NCBI RefSeq assembly: GCF_050947335.1 | Contig: NW_027473318.1 | Coordinates: 2,728,001-2,792,000, forward strand | Direction of reading: 5' to 3' | DNA length: 64,000 bases | Source: Megachile rotundata | Taxonomy: Eukaryota; Arthropoda; Insecta; Hymenoptera; Megachilidae | Shown: positions 43,343 through 56,700 of the stretch, in pieces | How the letters are laid out: the number at the start of each line of letters is the position of its first letter | Numbering within the stretch: the first letter of the stretch is position 1 | Translations under genes and position numbers: made by a program | The notes under the pieces: generated by a model | Told to the model about the DNA's origin: nothing | Databases searched by the model: none | Seen by the model: the letters and a program-made list of their open reading frames with translations, nothing else

Positions 43343-46300
43343 GTGATTTTATGATTGTGATTGTATGATTGTGATTGTATGATTGTGATTGTATGATTGC
43401 GATTGTATGAATGCGATTGTATGATTGTGATTGCATAATTGTGATTGTATGATTGTGATTGTATGATTGTGATTGTATGATTGTGATTGTATGATTGTGG
43501 TTGTATGATTGTGATTGTATGAATGCCATTGTATGATTGTGATTGCATAATTGTGATTGTATGATTGTGATTGTATGATTGTGATTGTATGTTTGCGATT
43601 GTATGATTGTGATGTTATGATTGTGATTGTATGATTGTGATTGTATGAGTGTGATTGTCTGATTGTGGTTGTGCGTTTGTGATTGTACGATTGTGAATGT
43701 ACGATTGTGATTGTATGATTGTGGTTGTATGAATATGATTGTATGATTGTGATTGCATGATTGTGATTGTATGATTGTGATTGTATGATTGTGATTGTCT
43801 GATTGTGGTTGTGCGATTGTGATTGTATGATTGTGATTCTGTGATTGTGATTGTATGATTGTGATTGTATGATTGTGATTGTATGATTGTGATTGTATGA
43901 TTGTATTTGGGAGATTGTATTTGGGAGATTGTATTTGGGAGATTGTAATTGTATGATTGCGATTGTATGATTGTGATTGTATGATTGTGATTGTATGATT
44001 GTGATTGTATGATTGTGATAGTATGATTGTGATTGTATGATTGTGACTGTATGATTGTGATTGTATGATTGTATTTGGGAGATTGTATTTGGGAGATTGT
44101 ATTTGGGAGATTGTAACTGTATGATTTTGATTGTATGATTGTGATTGTATGATTGCGATTGTATGATTGCGGTTGTATGATTGTGATGTATGATTGTAAT
44201 TGTATGATTATGATTGTATGATTGTGATTGTATGATTGTGATTGTATGATTGTATTTGGGAGATTGTATTTGGGAGATTGTATTTGGGAGATTGTAATTG
44301 TATGATTGCGATTGTATGATTGTGATTGTATGATTGCGATTGTATGATTGTGATTGTATGATTGTGATGTATGATTGTAATTGTATGATTGCGATGTATG
44401 ACTGTAATTGTATGATTGTGATTGTATGATTGTGATTGTATGATTGCGATTGTATGAATGCGATTGTATGATTGTGATTGCATAATTGTGATTGTATGAT
44501 TGTGATTGTATGATTGCGATTGTATGATTGTGATTGCATGATTGTGAAAGTATGATTGTGATTGTATGATTGTGATTGTATGATTGTGATTGTATGATTG
44601 TGATTGTATGAGTGTGATTGTCTGATTGTGGTTGTGCGATTGTGATTGCGCGATTGTGAATGTACGATTGTGATTGTATGATTGTGATTGTATGAATATG
44701 ATTGTATGATTGTGATTGCATGATTGTGATTGTATGTTTGTGATTGCATGATTTTGAATGTATGATTGTGATCGTATGATTGTGATCGTATGATTGTGAT
44801 TGTCTGTTTGTTATTGTATGATTGCGATAGTATGATTGTGATTGTATGCTTGTGATTGTATGATTGTGATGTATGATTGTAACTGTATGATTATAATTGT
44901 ATGATTGTGATTGTATGATTGAGATTGTATGATTGTGATTGTATGCTTGCGATTGTATGATTGTGATTGTATGATTGTGATTGTATGATTGTATTTAGGA
45001 GATTGTATTTGGGATATTGTAATTGTATGATTGCGATTGTATGATTGTGATTGTGTGATTGCGATGTATGATTGTAATTGTATGATTATGATTGTATGAT
45101 TGTGATTGTATGATTGAGATTGTATGATTGTGATTGTATGCTTGCGATTGTATGATTGTGATTGTATGATTGTGATTCTTTGATTGTGAAAGTATGATTG
45201 TGATTCTATGATTGTGATTGTATGATTGTGATTGTATGATTGTGATTGTCTGATTGTGGTTGTGCGATTGTGATTGTACGATTGTGATTGTACGATTGTG
45301 ATTGTATGATTGTGATTGTATGATTATGATTGTATGATTGTGATTGCATGATTGTGACTGTATGATTGTGATTGCATGATTTTGAATGTATGATTGTGAT
45401 TGTATGATTGTGATTGTATGATTGTGATTGTATGATTGTGATTGTATGATTGTGATTGTATGATTGTGATTGTATGATTGTGATTGTATGATTGTGATTG
45501 TATGATTGTAATTGTATGATTATGATTGTATGATTGTGATTGTATGATTGAGATTCTATGATTGGTATTATATGATTGCGATTGTATGATTGTCATTGTA
45601 TGATTGTGAAAGTATGATTGTGATTGTATGATTGTGATTGTATGATTGTGATTGTATGATTGTGATTGTATGAGTGTGATTGACTGATTGTGGTTGTGCG
45701 ATTGTGATTGTACGATTGTGATTGTACGATTGTGATTGTATGATTGTGATTGTATGATTATGATTGTATGATTGTGATTGCATGATTGTGATTGTACGAT
45801 TGTGATTGCATGATTTTGAATGTATGATTCTGATTGTATGATTGTGATTGTATGATTGTGATTGTATGATTGTGAGTGTATGATTGTGATTATATGATTG
45901 TGATTGTATGATTGTGATAGTATGATTGTGATTGTATGATTGTGATTGCATGATTGTGATTGTATGATTGTAATTGTATGATTGTGATTGTATGATTATG
46001 ATTTTATGATTGTGATTGCATGACTGTGATTGTATGGTTGTGATTGTATGATTGTGATTGTATGATTGTGACAGTATGATTGTGATTGTATGATTGTGAT
46101 TGTATGATTGTGATTGTATGATTGTATTTGGGAGGTTGTATTTGGGAGATTGTATTTGGGAGATTGTATTTGGGAGATTGTAATTGCATGATTGCGATTG
46201 TATGATTGTGATTGTATGATTGCGATTGTATGATTGTGATTGTATGATTGTGATGTATGATTGTAATTGTATGATTGTGAAAGTATGATTGTGATTGCAT

Positions 46301-47050
46301 GATTGTGATTGTATGATTGTGATTGCATGATTTTGAATGTATGATTGTGATTGTATGATTGTGATTGTATGATTGTGACTGTATGATTGTGATTGTATGA
46401 TTGTGATTGTATGATTGTGATAGTATGATTGTAATTGTATGATTGTGATTGTATGATTGTGACTGTATGATTGTGATTGTATGATTGTGATTGTATGATT
46501 ACGATTGTATGATTGTGATTGTATGATTGTGATGTATGATTGTAATTGTATGATTATGATTGTATGATTGTGATTGTATGATTGTGATTGTATGATTGTA
46601 TTTGGGAGATTGTATTTGGGAGATTGTATTTGGGAGATTGTAATTGTATGATTGCGATTGTATGATTGTGATTGTATGATTGCGATTGTATGATTGTGAT
46701 TGTATGATTGTGATGTATGATTGTAATTGTATGATTGTGATTGTATGATTGTGATTGTATGATTGTGTTTGTATGATTGTGATTGTATGATTGTGATAGT
46801 ATGATTGTGATTGTATGATTGTGATTGTATGATTGTGATTGTATGATTGTGATTGTATGATTGTGATTCTATGATTGTGATTGTACGATTGTATTTGGGA
46901 GATTGTATTCGGGAGATTGTATTTGGGAGATTGTAATTGTATGATTGCGATTGTATGATTGTGATTGTATGATTGCGATTGTATGATTGTGATTGTATGA
47001 TTGTGATGTATGATTGTAATTGTATGATTGTGATTGTATGATTGTGATTG

Positions 47051-49407
47051 TATGATTGTGATGGTATGATTGTGATTGTATGATTGCGATCGTATGATTG
47101 TGATTGTATGATTATGATTGTATGATTGTGATTGTATGATTGCGATTGTATGATTGGGATTGTATGATTATGATTGTATTCTTGTGATTTTATGATTGTG
47201 ATTGTATGATTGTGATTGTATGATTGTGATTGTATGATTGTGATTGTATGATTGTGATTGTATGATTGTGAAAGTATGATTGTGATTGTATGATTGTGAT
47301 TGTATGATTGTGATTGTACGATTGTGATTGTACGATTGTGATTGTATGAGTGTGATTGTCTGATTGTGGTTGTGCGATTGTGATTGTACGATTGTGATTG
47401 TACGATTGTGATTGTACGATTGTGATTGTATGATTATGATTGTATGATTGTGATAGCATGATTGTGATTGTATGATTGTGATTGCATGATTGTGATTGTA
47501 TGATTGTGATTGTATGATTGTGAAAGTATGATTGTGATTGTATGATTGTGATTGTATGATTGTGATTGTATGATTGTGTTTGTATGATTGTGATTGTATG
47601 ATTGTGATTGTATGATTGTGATTGTACGATTGTGAAAGTATGATTGTGATTGTATGATTGTGATTGTATGATTGTGATTGTATGATTGTGATTGTATGAT
47701 TGTGATTGTATGATTGTGATTGTATGATTGTGATTGTATGAGTGTGATTGTCTGATTGTGGTTGTGCGGTTGTGATTGTACGATTGTGATTGTACGATTG
47801 TGATTGTACGATTGTGATTGTACGATTATGATTGTATGATTGTGATTGCATGATTGTGATTGTATGATTGTGATTGCATGATTTTGAATGTATGATTGTG
47901 ATTGTATGATTGGGATTGTATGATTGTGATTGTATGATTGTGATTGTATGATTGTGATTGTATGATTGTGATTGTATGATTGTGATAGTATGATTGTGAT
48001 TGTATGATTGTGATTGTATGATTGTGATTGTATGATTGTGATTGTATGATTGTGATTCTATGATTGTGATTGTACGATTGTATTTGGGAGATTGTATTCG
48101 GGAGATTGTATTTGGGAGATTGTAATTGTATGATTGCGATTGTATGATTGTGATTGTATGATTGCGATTGTATGATTGTGATTGTATGATTGTGATGTAT
48201 GATTGTAATTGTATGATTATGATTGTATGATTGTGATTGTATGATTGTGATTGTATGATTGTATTTGGGAGATTGTATTTGGGAGATTGTAATTGTATGA
48301 TTGCGATTGTATGATTGTGATTGTATGATTGCGATTGTATGATTGTGACTGTATGATTGTGATGTATGATTGTAATTGTATGATTGTGATTGTATGATTG
48401 TGATTGTATGATTGTGATGGTATGATTGTGATTGTATGATTGCGATCGTATGATTGTGATTTTATGATTATGATTGTATGATTGTGATTGTATGATTGCG
48501 ATTGTATGATTGTGATTGTATGATTATGATTGTATTCTTGTGATTTTATGATTGTGATTGTATGATTGTGATTGTATGATTGTGATTGCATGATTGTGAT
48601 TGTATGATTGTGATTGTATGATTGCGATTGTATGAATACGATTGTATGATTGTGATTGCATAATTGTGATTCTATGATTGCGATTGTATGATTGTGATTG
48701 TATGATTGTGATTGTATGATTGTGATTGTATGATTGTGATTGTATGATTGTGATTGTATGATTGTGATTGTATGATTGTGATTGTATGATTGTGATTGTA
48801 TGATTGTGATTGTATGATTGTGATTGTATGATTGTGATTGTATGATTGTGATTGTATGATTTTGATTGTATGATTGTGACTGTATGATTGTGATTGTATG
48901 ATTGTGATTGTATGATTGTATTTGGGAGATTGTATTTGGGAGATTGTAATTGTATGATTGCGATTGTATGATTGTGATTGTATGATTGCGATTGTATGAT
49001 TGTGATTGTATGATTGCGATTGTATGATTGTGATTGTATGATTGTGATGTATGATTGTAATTGTATGGTTATGATTGTATGATTGTGATTGTATGATTGA
49101 GATTGTATGATTGTGATTGTATGATTGCGATTGTATGATTGTGATTGTATGATTGTGAAAGTATGATTGTGATTGTATGATTGTGATTGTATGATTGTGA
49201 TTGCATGATTGTGATTGTATGATTGTGATTGTATGATTGCGATTGTATGAATACGATTGTATGATTGTGATTGCATAATTGTGATTCTATGATTGCGATT
49301 GTATGATTGCGATTGTATGATTGTGATTGTATGATTGTGATTGTATGATTGTGATTGTATGATTGTGATTGTATGATTGTGATTGTATGATTGTGATTGT
49401 ATGATTG
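47051..49407 (+). repeat. Block Q, copy 2, right part
   Basis: It contains the TTCTTG words 47180 and 48536, GGGAG blocks 48081, 48262 and 48919, and the run of 12 perfect canonical units at 48691-48858. It is collinear with 12.2-14.3 kb at offsets 34,859, 34,845, 34,887 and 34,915, the steps being -14, +42 and +28 bp. Towards 49.2 kb it picks up a second TGAATACG-GCATAATTG word as at 3.06 kb. No gene. Confidence 0.87.
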
Positions 49408-51410
49408 TATTTGGGAGATTGTATTTGGGAGATTGTAATTGTATTATTGCGATTGTATGATAGTGGTGGTATGATTGCGATTGTATGATTGCGATTGTAT
49501 GATTGTGATGTATGATTGTAATTGTATGATTATGATTGTATGATTGTGATTGTATGATTGTGATTGTATGATTGTATTTGGGAGATTGTATTTGGGAGAT
49601 TGCATTTGGGAGATTGTAATTGTATGATTGCGATTGTATGATTGTGATTGTATGATTGCGATTGTATGATTGCGATTGTATGATTGTGATTGTATGATTG
49701 TGATGTATGAATGTAATTGTATGATTATGATTGTGTGATTGTGATTGTATAATTGTGATGGTATGATTGTGATGGTATGGTTGTGATTGTATGATTGCGA
49801 TCGTCTGATTGTGATTGTATGATTATGATTGTATGATTGTGATTGTATGATTGCGATTGTATGATTGTGATTGTATGATTATGATTGTATTTTTGTGATT
49901 TTATGATTGTGATTGTATGATTGTGATTGTATGATTGTGATTGTATGATTGCGATTGTATGAATGCGATTGTATGATTGTGATTGCATAATTGTGATTGT
50001 ATGATTGTGATTGTATGATTGTCATTGTATGATTGTGATTGTATGATTGTGAAAGTATGATTGTGATTGTATGATTGTGATTGTATGATTGTGATTGTAT
50101 GATTGTGATTGTATGAGTGTGATTGTCTGATTGTGGTTGTGCTATTGTGATTGCGCGATTGTGAATGTACGATTGTGATTGTATGATTGTGATTGTATGA
50201 ATATGATTGTATGATTGTGATTGCATGATTGTGATTGTATGTTTGTGATTGCATGATTTTGAATGTATGATTGTGATTGTATGATTGTGATCGTATGATT
50301 GTGATCGTATGATTGTGATTGTCTGTTTGTTATTGTATGATTGCGATAGTATGATTGTGATTGTATGCTTGTGATTGTATGATTGTGATGTATGATTGTA
50401 ACTGTATGATTATAATTGTATGATTGTGATTGTATGATTGAGATTGTATGATTGTGATTGTATGCTTGCGATTGTATGATTGTGATTGTATGATTGTGAT
50501 TGTATGATTGTATTTAGGAGATTGTATTTGGGATATTGTAATTGTATGATTGCGATTGTATGATTGTGATTGTATGATTGTGATGTATGATTGTAATTGT
50601 ATGATTATGATTGTATGATTGTGATTGTATGATTGAGATTGTATGATTGTGATTGTATGCTTGCGATTGTATGATTGTGATTGTATGATTGTGATTCTTT
50701 GATTGTGAAAGTATGATTGTGATTCTATGATTGTGATTGTATGATTGTGATTGTATGATTGTGATTGTATGATTGTGATTGTCTGATTGTGGTTGTGCGA
50801 TTGTGATTGTACGATTGTGATTGTACGATTGTGATTGTATGATTGTGATTGTATGATTATGATTGTATGATTGTGATTGCATGATTGTGACTGTATGATT
50901 GTGATTGCATGATTTTGAATGTATGATTGTGATTGTATGATTGTGATTGTATGATTGTGATTGTATGATTGTGATTGTATGATTGTGATTGTATGATTGT
51001 GATAGTATGATTGTGATTGAGTGATTGTGATTGTATGATTGTGATTGTATGATTGTGATTGTATGATTGTATTTGGGGGATTGCATTTGGGAGATTGTAA
51101 TTGTATGATTGCGATTGTATGATTGTGATTGTATGATTGCGATTGTATGATTGTGATCGTATGATTGTGATGTATACTTGTAATTGTATGATTATGATTG
51201 TATGATTGTGATTGTATGATTGAGATTGTATGATTGTGATTGTATTATTGTGATTGCATGATTGTGACTGCATGATTGTGATTGTATGATTGTGATTGTA
51301 TAATTGAGATTGTATGATTGTGATTGTATGATTGCGATTGTATGATTGTGATTGTATGATTGCGATTGTATGATTGTGATTGTATGATTGTGATTGTATG
51401 ATTGTGATTG
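49408..51410 (+). repeat. Block P, copy 2
   Basis: Partner of 4379-6390 at a constant 45,029-bp offset through the GGGGG block at 51070. It includes ATAGTGGTGG at 49460 and a complete fixed module at 50323-50711. The second unit of its GGGGG block is GCATTTGGGAG where the 6041 copy has GTATTTGGGAG. It diverges from the first copy after about 51.41 kb. Confidence 0.9.
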
Positions 51411-53785
51411 TATGATTGTGATTGTATGATTGTGACTGTATGATTGTGATTGTATGATTGTGATTGTACGATTGTGATTGTACGATTGTGATTGTATGAT
51501 TGTGATAGTATGATTGTGATTGTATGACTGTGATTGTATGACTGTGATTGTATGATTGTGATTGTATGATTGTGATTGTCTGATTGTGGTTGTGCGATTG
51601 TGATTGTACGATTGTGATTGTACGATTGTGATTGTATGATTGTGATTGTATGATTATGATTGTATGATTGTGATTGCATGATTGTGATGGTATGATTGTG
51701 ATTGTATGATTGTGATTGTATGATTGTGATTGTATGATTGTGATTGTATGATTGTGATTGTATGATTGTGATAGTATGATTGTGATTGAGTGATTGTGAT
51801 TGTATGATTGTGATTGTATGATTGTGATTGTATGATTGTATTTGGGAGATTGTATTTGGGAGATTGTATTTGGCAGATTGTAATTGTATGATTGCGATTG
51901 TATGATTGTGATTGTATGATTGCGATTGTATGATTGTGATTGTATGATTGTGATGTATGATTGTAATTGTATGATTATGATTGTATGATTGTGACTGCAT
52001 GATTGCGATTGTATGATTGTATTTGGGAGATTGTATTTGGGAGATTGTATTTGGGAGATTGTAACTGTATGATTGCGATTGTATGATTGTGATTGTATGA
52101 TTGCGATTGTATGATTGCGGTTGTATGATTGTGATGTATGATTGTAATTGTATGATTATGATTGTATGATTGCGATCGCATGATTGTGATTGTGTGATTA
52201 TGATTGTATGATTGTGATTGCATGATTGCGATTGTATGATTGTCATTGTATGATTATGATTGTATTTTTGTGATTTTATGATTGTGATTGTATGATTGTG
52301 ATTGTATGATTGTGATTGTATGATTGCGATTGTATGAATGCGATTGTATGAATGTGATTGCATAATTGTGATTGTATGATTGTGATTGTATGATTGTGAT
52401 TGTATGATTGTGATTGTATGATTGTGATTGTATGATTGTAATTGTATGGTTATGATTGTATGATTGTGATTGTATGATTGAGATTCTATGATTGTGATTG
52501 TATGATTGCGATTGTATGATTGTCATTGTATGATTGTGATTGTATGATTGTGATTGTATCATTGTGATTGTATGATTGTGATTGTATGATTGTGATTGTA
52601 TGAGTGTGATTGTATGATTGTGAAAGTAAGATTGTGATTGTATGATTGTGATTGTATGATTGTGATTGTATGATTGTGATTGTATGATTGTGATTGTATG
52701 AGTGTGATTGACTGATTGTGGTTGTGCGATTGTGATTGTACGATTGTGATTGTACGATTGTGATTGTATGATTGTGATTGTATGATTATGATTATATGAT
52801 TGTGATTGCATGATTGTGATTGTATGATTGTGATTGCATGATTTTGAATGTATGATTCTGATTGTGTGATTGTGATTGTATGATTGTAATTGTATGATTG
52901 TGATTGTATGATTATGATTTTATGATTGTGATTGCATGATTGTGATTGTATGGTTGTGATTGTATGATTGTGATTGTATGATTGTGACAGTATGATTGTG
53001 ATTGTATGATTGTGATTGTATGATTGTGATTGTATGATTGTATTTGGGAGATTGTATTTGGGAGATTGTATTTGGGAGATTGTATTTGGGAGATTGTATT
53101 TGGGAGATTGTATTTGGGAGATTGTAATTGTATGATTGCGATTGTATGATTGTGATTGTATGATTGCGATTGTATGATTGTGATGTATGATTGTAATTGT
53201 ATGATTATGATTGTATGATTGTGATTGTATGATTGTATTTGGGAGATTGTAATTGTATGATTGCGATTGTATGATTGTGATTGTATGATTGCGATTGTAT
53301 GATTGTGATTGTATGATTGTGATGTATAATAGTAATTGTATGATTATGATTGTATGATTGTGATTGTATGATTGTCATGGTATGATTGTGATGGTATGAT
53401 TGTGATTGTATGATTGCGATCGTATGATTGTGATTGTATGATTATGATTGTATGATTGCGATTGTATGATTGCGATTGTATGATTGTGATTGTATGTTTG
53501 TGATTGTATTTTTGAGATTTTATGATTGTGATTGTATGATTGTGATTGTATGATTGTGATTGTATGATTGCGATTGTATGAATGCGATTGTATGATTGTG
53601 ATTGCATAATTGTGATTGTATGATTGTGATTGTATGATTGTGATTGTATGATTGTGATTGTATGATTGTGATTGTATGATTGTGATTGTATGATTGTGAT
53701 TGTATGAATGCGATTGTATGATTGTGATTGCATAATTGTGATTGTATGATTGTGATTGTATGATTGCGATTGTATGATTGTGATT
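51411..53785 (+). repeat. Mixed stretch and dispersed copy of the 3061-bp family
   Basis: GGGAG blocks lie at 51839 (last unit GGCAG) and 52020. From TATCATTG at 52559 the word order is that of the 3061-bp repeat: a five-to-six-copy GGGAG block (here six, 53041-53124, the longest in the window), a singleton at 53236, ATAATAGTAATTG at 53326 and TTTTTGAG at 53509. This copy is shortened: GGGAG block to TTTTTGAG is 468 bp as in the tandem copies, but the upstream interval from TATCATTG to the block is 482 bp against 580 bp. No gene. Confidence 0.86.
53041..53124 (+). repeat. Longest GGGAG block, six perfect units
   Basis: Six consecutive TATTTGGGAGATTG units. Homologous positions in the 3061-bp family have five (25781, 28842, 31903). 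It provides six G3 runs at a 14-bp period on one strand. Confidence 0.95.
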
Positions 53786-56700
53786 GTATGTTTATGATTG
53801 TATTTTTGTGATTTTATGATTGTGATTGTATGATTGTGATTGTATGATTGTGATTGTATGATTGTGATTGTATGATTGCGATTGTATGAATGCGATTGTA
53901 TGATTGTGATTGCATAATTGTGATTGTATGATTGTGATTGTATGATTGTGATTGTATGATTGTGATTGTATGATTGTGGTTGTATGATTGTGATTGTATG
54001 AATGCGATTGTATGATTGTGATTGCATAATTGTGATTGTATGATTGTGATTGTATGATTGTGATTGTATGTTTGCGATTGTATGATTGTGATGTTATGAT
54101 TGTGATTGTATGATTGTGATTGTATGATTGTGATTGTATGAGTGTGATTGTCTGATTGTGGTTGTGCGTTTGTGATTGTACGATTGTGAATGTACGATTG
54201 TGATTGTATGATTGTGGTTGTATGAATATGATTGTATGATTGTGATTGCATGATTGTGATTGTATGATTGTGATTGTATGATTCTGATTGTATGATTGTG
54301 ATTGTATGATTGTGATTGTCTGATTGTGGTTGTGCGATTGTGATTGTATGATTGTGATTCTGTGATTGTGATTGTATGATTGTGATTGTATGATTGCGAT
54401 TGTATGATTGTGATGTATGATTGTAATTGTATGATTGCGATGTATGACTGTAATTGTATGATTGTGATTGTATGATTGTGATTGTATGATTGTGATTGTA
54501 TGATTGTGATTGTATGATTGTGATTGTATGATTGTGATAGTATGATTGTGATTGTATGATTGTGACTGTATGATTGTGATTGTATGATTGTATTTGGGAG
54601 ATTGTATTTGGGAGATTGTATTTGGGAGATTGTAACTGTATGATTGCGATTGTATGATTGTGATTGTATGATTGCGATTGTATGATTGCGGTTGTATGAT
54701 TGTGATGTATGATTGTAATTGTATGATTATGATTGTATGATTGTGATTGTATGATTGTGATTGTATGATTGTATTTGGGAGATTGTATTTGGGAGATTGT
54801 ATTTGGGATATTGTAATTGTATGATTGCGATTGTATGATTGTGATTGTATGATTGCAATTGTATGATTGTGATTGTATGATTGTGATGTATGATTGTAAT
54901 TGTATGATTATGATTGTATGATTGTGATTGTATGATTGTGATTGTACGATTGTGATGGTATGATTGTGATGGTATGATTGTGATTGTATGATTGCGATCG
55001 TATGATTGTGATTGTATGATTATGATTGTATGATTGTGATTGTATGATTGCGATTGTATGATTGTCATTGTATGATTATGATTGTATTTTTGTGATTTTA
55101 TGATTGTGATTGTATGATTGTGATTGTATGATTGTGATTGTATGATTGCGATTGTATGAATGCGATTGTATGAATGTTATTGCATAATTGTGATTGTATG
55201 ATTGTGATTGTATGATTGTGATTGTATGATTGTGATTGTATGATTGTAATTGTATGATTATGATTGTATGATTGTGATTGTATGATTGAGATTCTATGAT
55301 TGTGATTGTATGATTGCGATTGTATGATTGTCATTGTATGATTGTGATTGTATGATTGTGATTGTATGATTGTGATTGTATGATTGTGATTGTATGATTG
55401 TGATTGTATGATTGTGATTGTATGATTGTGATTGTATGATTGTGAAAGTATGATTGTGATTGTATGATTGTGTTTGTATGATTGTGATTGTATGATTGTG
55501 ATTGTATGAGTGTGATTGACTGATTGTGGTTGTGCGATTGTGATTGTACGATTGTGATTGTATGATTGTGATTGTATGTTTATGATTGTATTTTTGTGAT
55601 TTTATGATTGTGATTGTATGATTGTGATTGTATGATTGTGATTGTATGATTGTGATTGTATGATTGCGATTGTATGAATGCGATTGTATGATTGTGATTG
55701 CATAATTGTGATTGTATGATTGTGATTGTATGATTGTGATTGTATGATTGTGATTGTATGATTGTGGTTGTATGATTGTGATTGTATGAATGCGATTGTA
55801 TGATTGTGATTGCATAATTGTGATTGTATGATTGTGATTGTATGATTGTGATTGTATGTTTGCGATTGTATGATTGTGATGTTATGATTGTGATTGTATG
55901 ATTGTGATTGTATGATTGTGATTGTATGAGTGTGATTGTCTGATTGTGGTTGTGCGTTTGTGATTGTACGATTGTGAATGTACGATTGTGATTGTATGAT
56001 TGTGGTTGTATGAATATGATTGTATGATTGTGATTGCATGATTGTGATTGTATGATTGTGATTGTATGATTCTGATTGTATGATTGTGATTGTATGATTG
56101 TGATTGTCTGATTGTGGTTGTGCGATTGTGATTGTATGATTGTGATTCTGTGATTGTGATTGTATGATTGTGATTGTATGATTGCGATTGTATGATTGTG
56201 ATGTATGATTGTAATTGTATGATTGCGATGTATGACTGTAATTGTATGATTGTGATTGTATGATTGTGATTGTATGATTGTGATTGTATGATTGTGATTG
56301 TATGATTGTGATTGTATGATTGTGATAGTATGATTGTGATTGTATGATTGTGACTGTATGATTGTGATTGTATGATTGTATTTGGGAGATTGTATTTGGG
56401 AGATTGTATTTGGGAGATTGTAACTGTATGATTGCGATTGTATGATTGTGATTGTATGATTGCGATTGTATGATTGCGGTTGTATGATTGTGATGTATGA
56501 TTGTAATTGTATGATTATGATTGTATGATTGTGATTGTATGATTGTGATTGTATGATTGTATTTGGGAGATTGTATTTGGGAGATTGTATTTGGGATATT
56601 GTAATTGTATGATTGCGATTGTATGATTGTGATTGTATGATTGCAATTGTATGATTGTGATTGTATGATTGTGATGTATGATTGTAATTGTATGATTATG

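Larger units (their letters stand above)
36291..47050 (+). repeat. ~5-kb tandem higher-order repeat, two copies
   Basis: Copy 1 is about 36,291-41,262 and copy 2 about 41,263-47,050. The left part matches at 4972: GGGGG block 36305/41277, GGGAG blocks 37368/42340 and 37563/42535, and the nine-T run 38362/43334. The right part matches at about 5908 (GCGATGTATG 38483/44391) and then 5796 (40329/46125, 40803/46599, 41096/46892). Copy 1 therefore lacks 936 bp that copy 2 has at about 43,452-44,388. A further net 112 bp (8 units) is missing from copy 2 near 45.6 kb. No gene. Confidence 0.9.
5294..50711 (+). repeat. Fixed ~390-bp module, nine copies
   Basis: CTGTTTGTTATTG starts at 5294, 9748, 18298, 20183, 24139, 35558, 38910, 44804 and 50323. 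In all nine, the TTTAGGAG-containing block starts exactly 188 bp later (5482, 9936, 18486, 20371, 24327, 35746, 39098, 44992, 50511). In eight of the nine, CTTTGATTGTGAAAG starts another 186 bp on (5668, 18672, 20557, 24513, 35932, 39284, 45178, 50697). The copy at 9748 loses the right part: near 10061 it jumps to GAGATTGCATG. Right-end fragments without the left landmark occur at 912-1112, 15756 and 17376. The module is repeat DNA with no open structure of its own. Confidence 0.9.
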
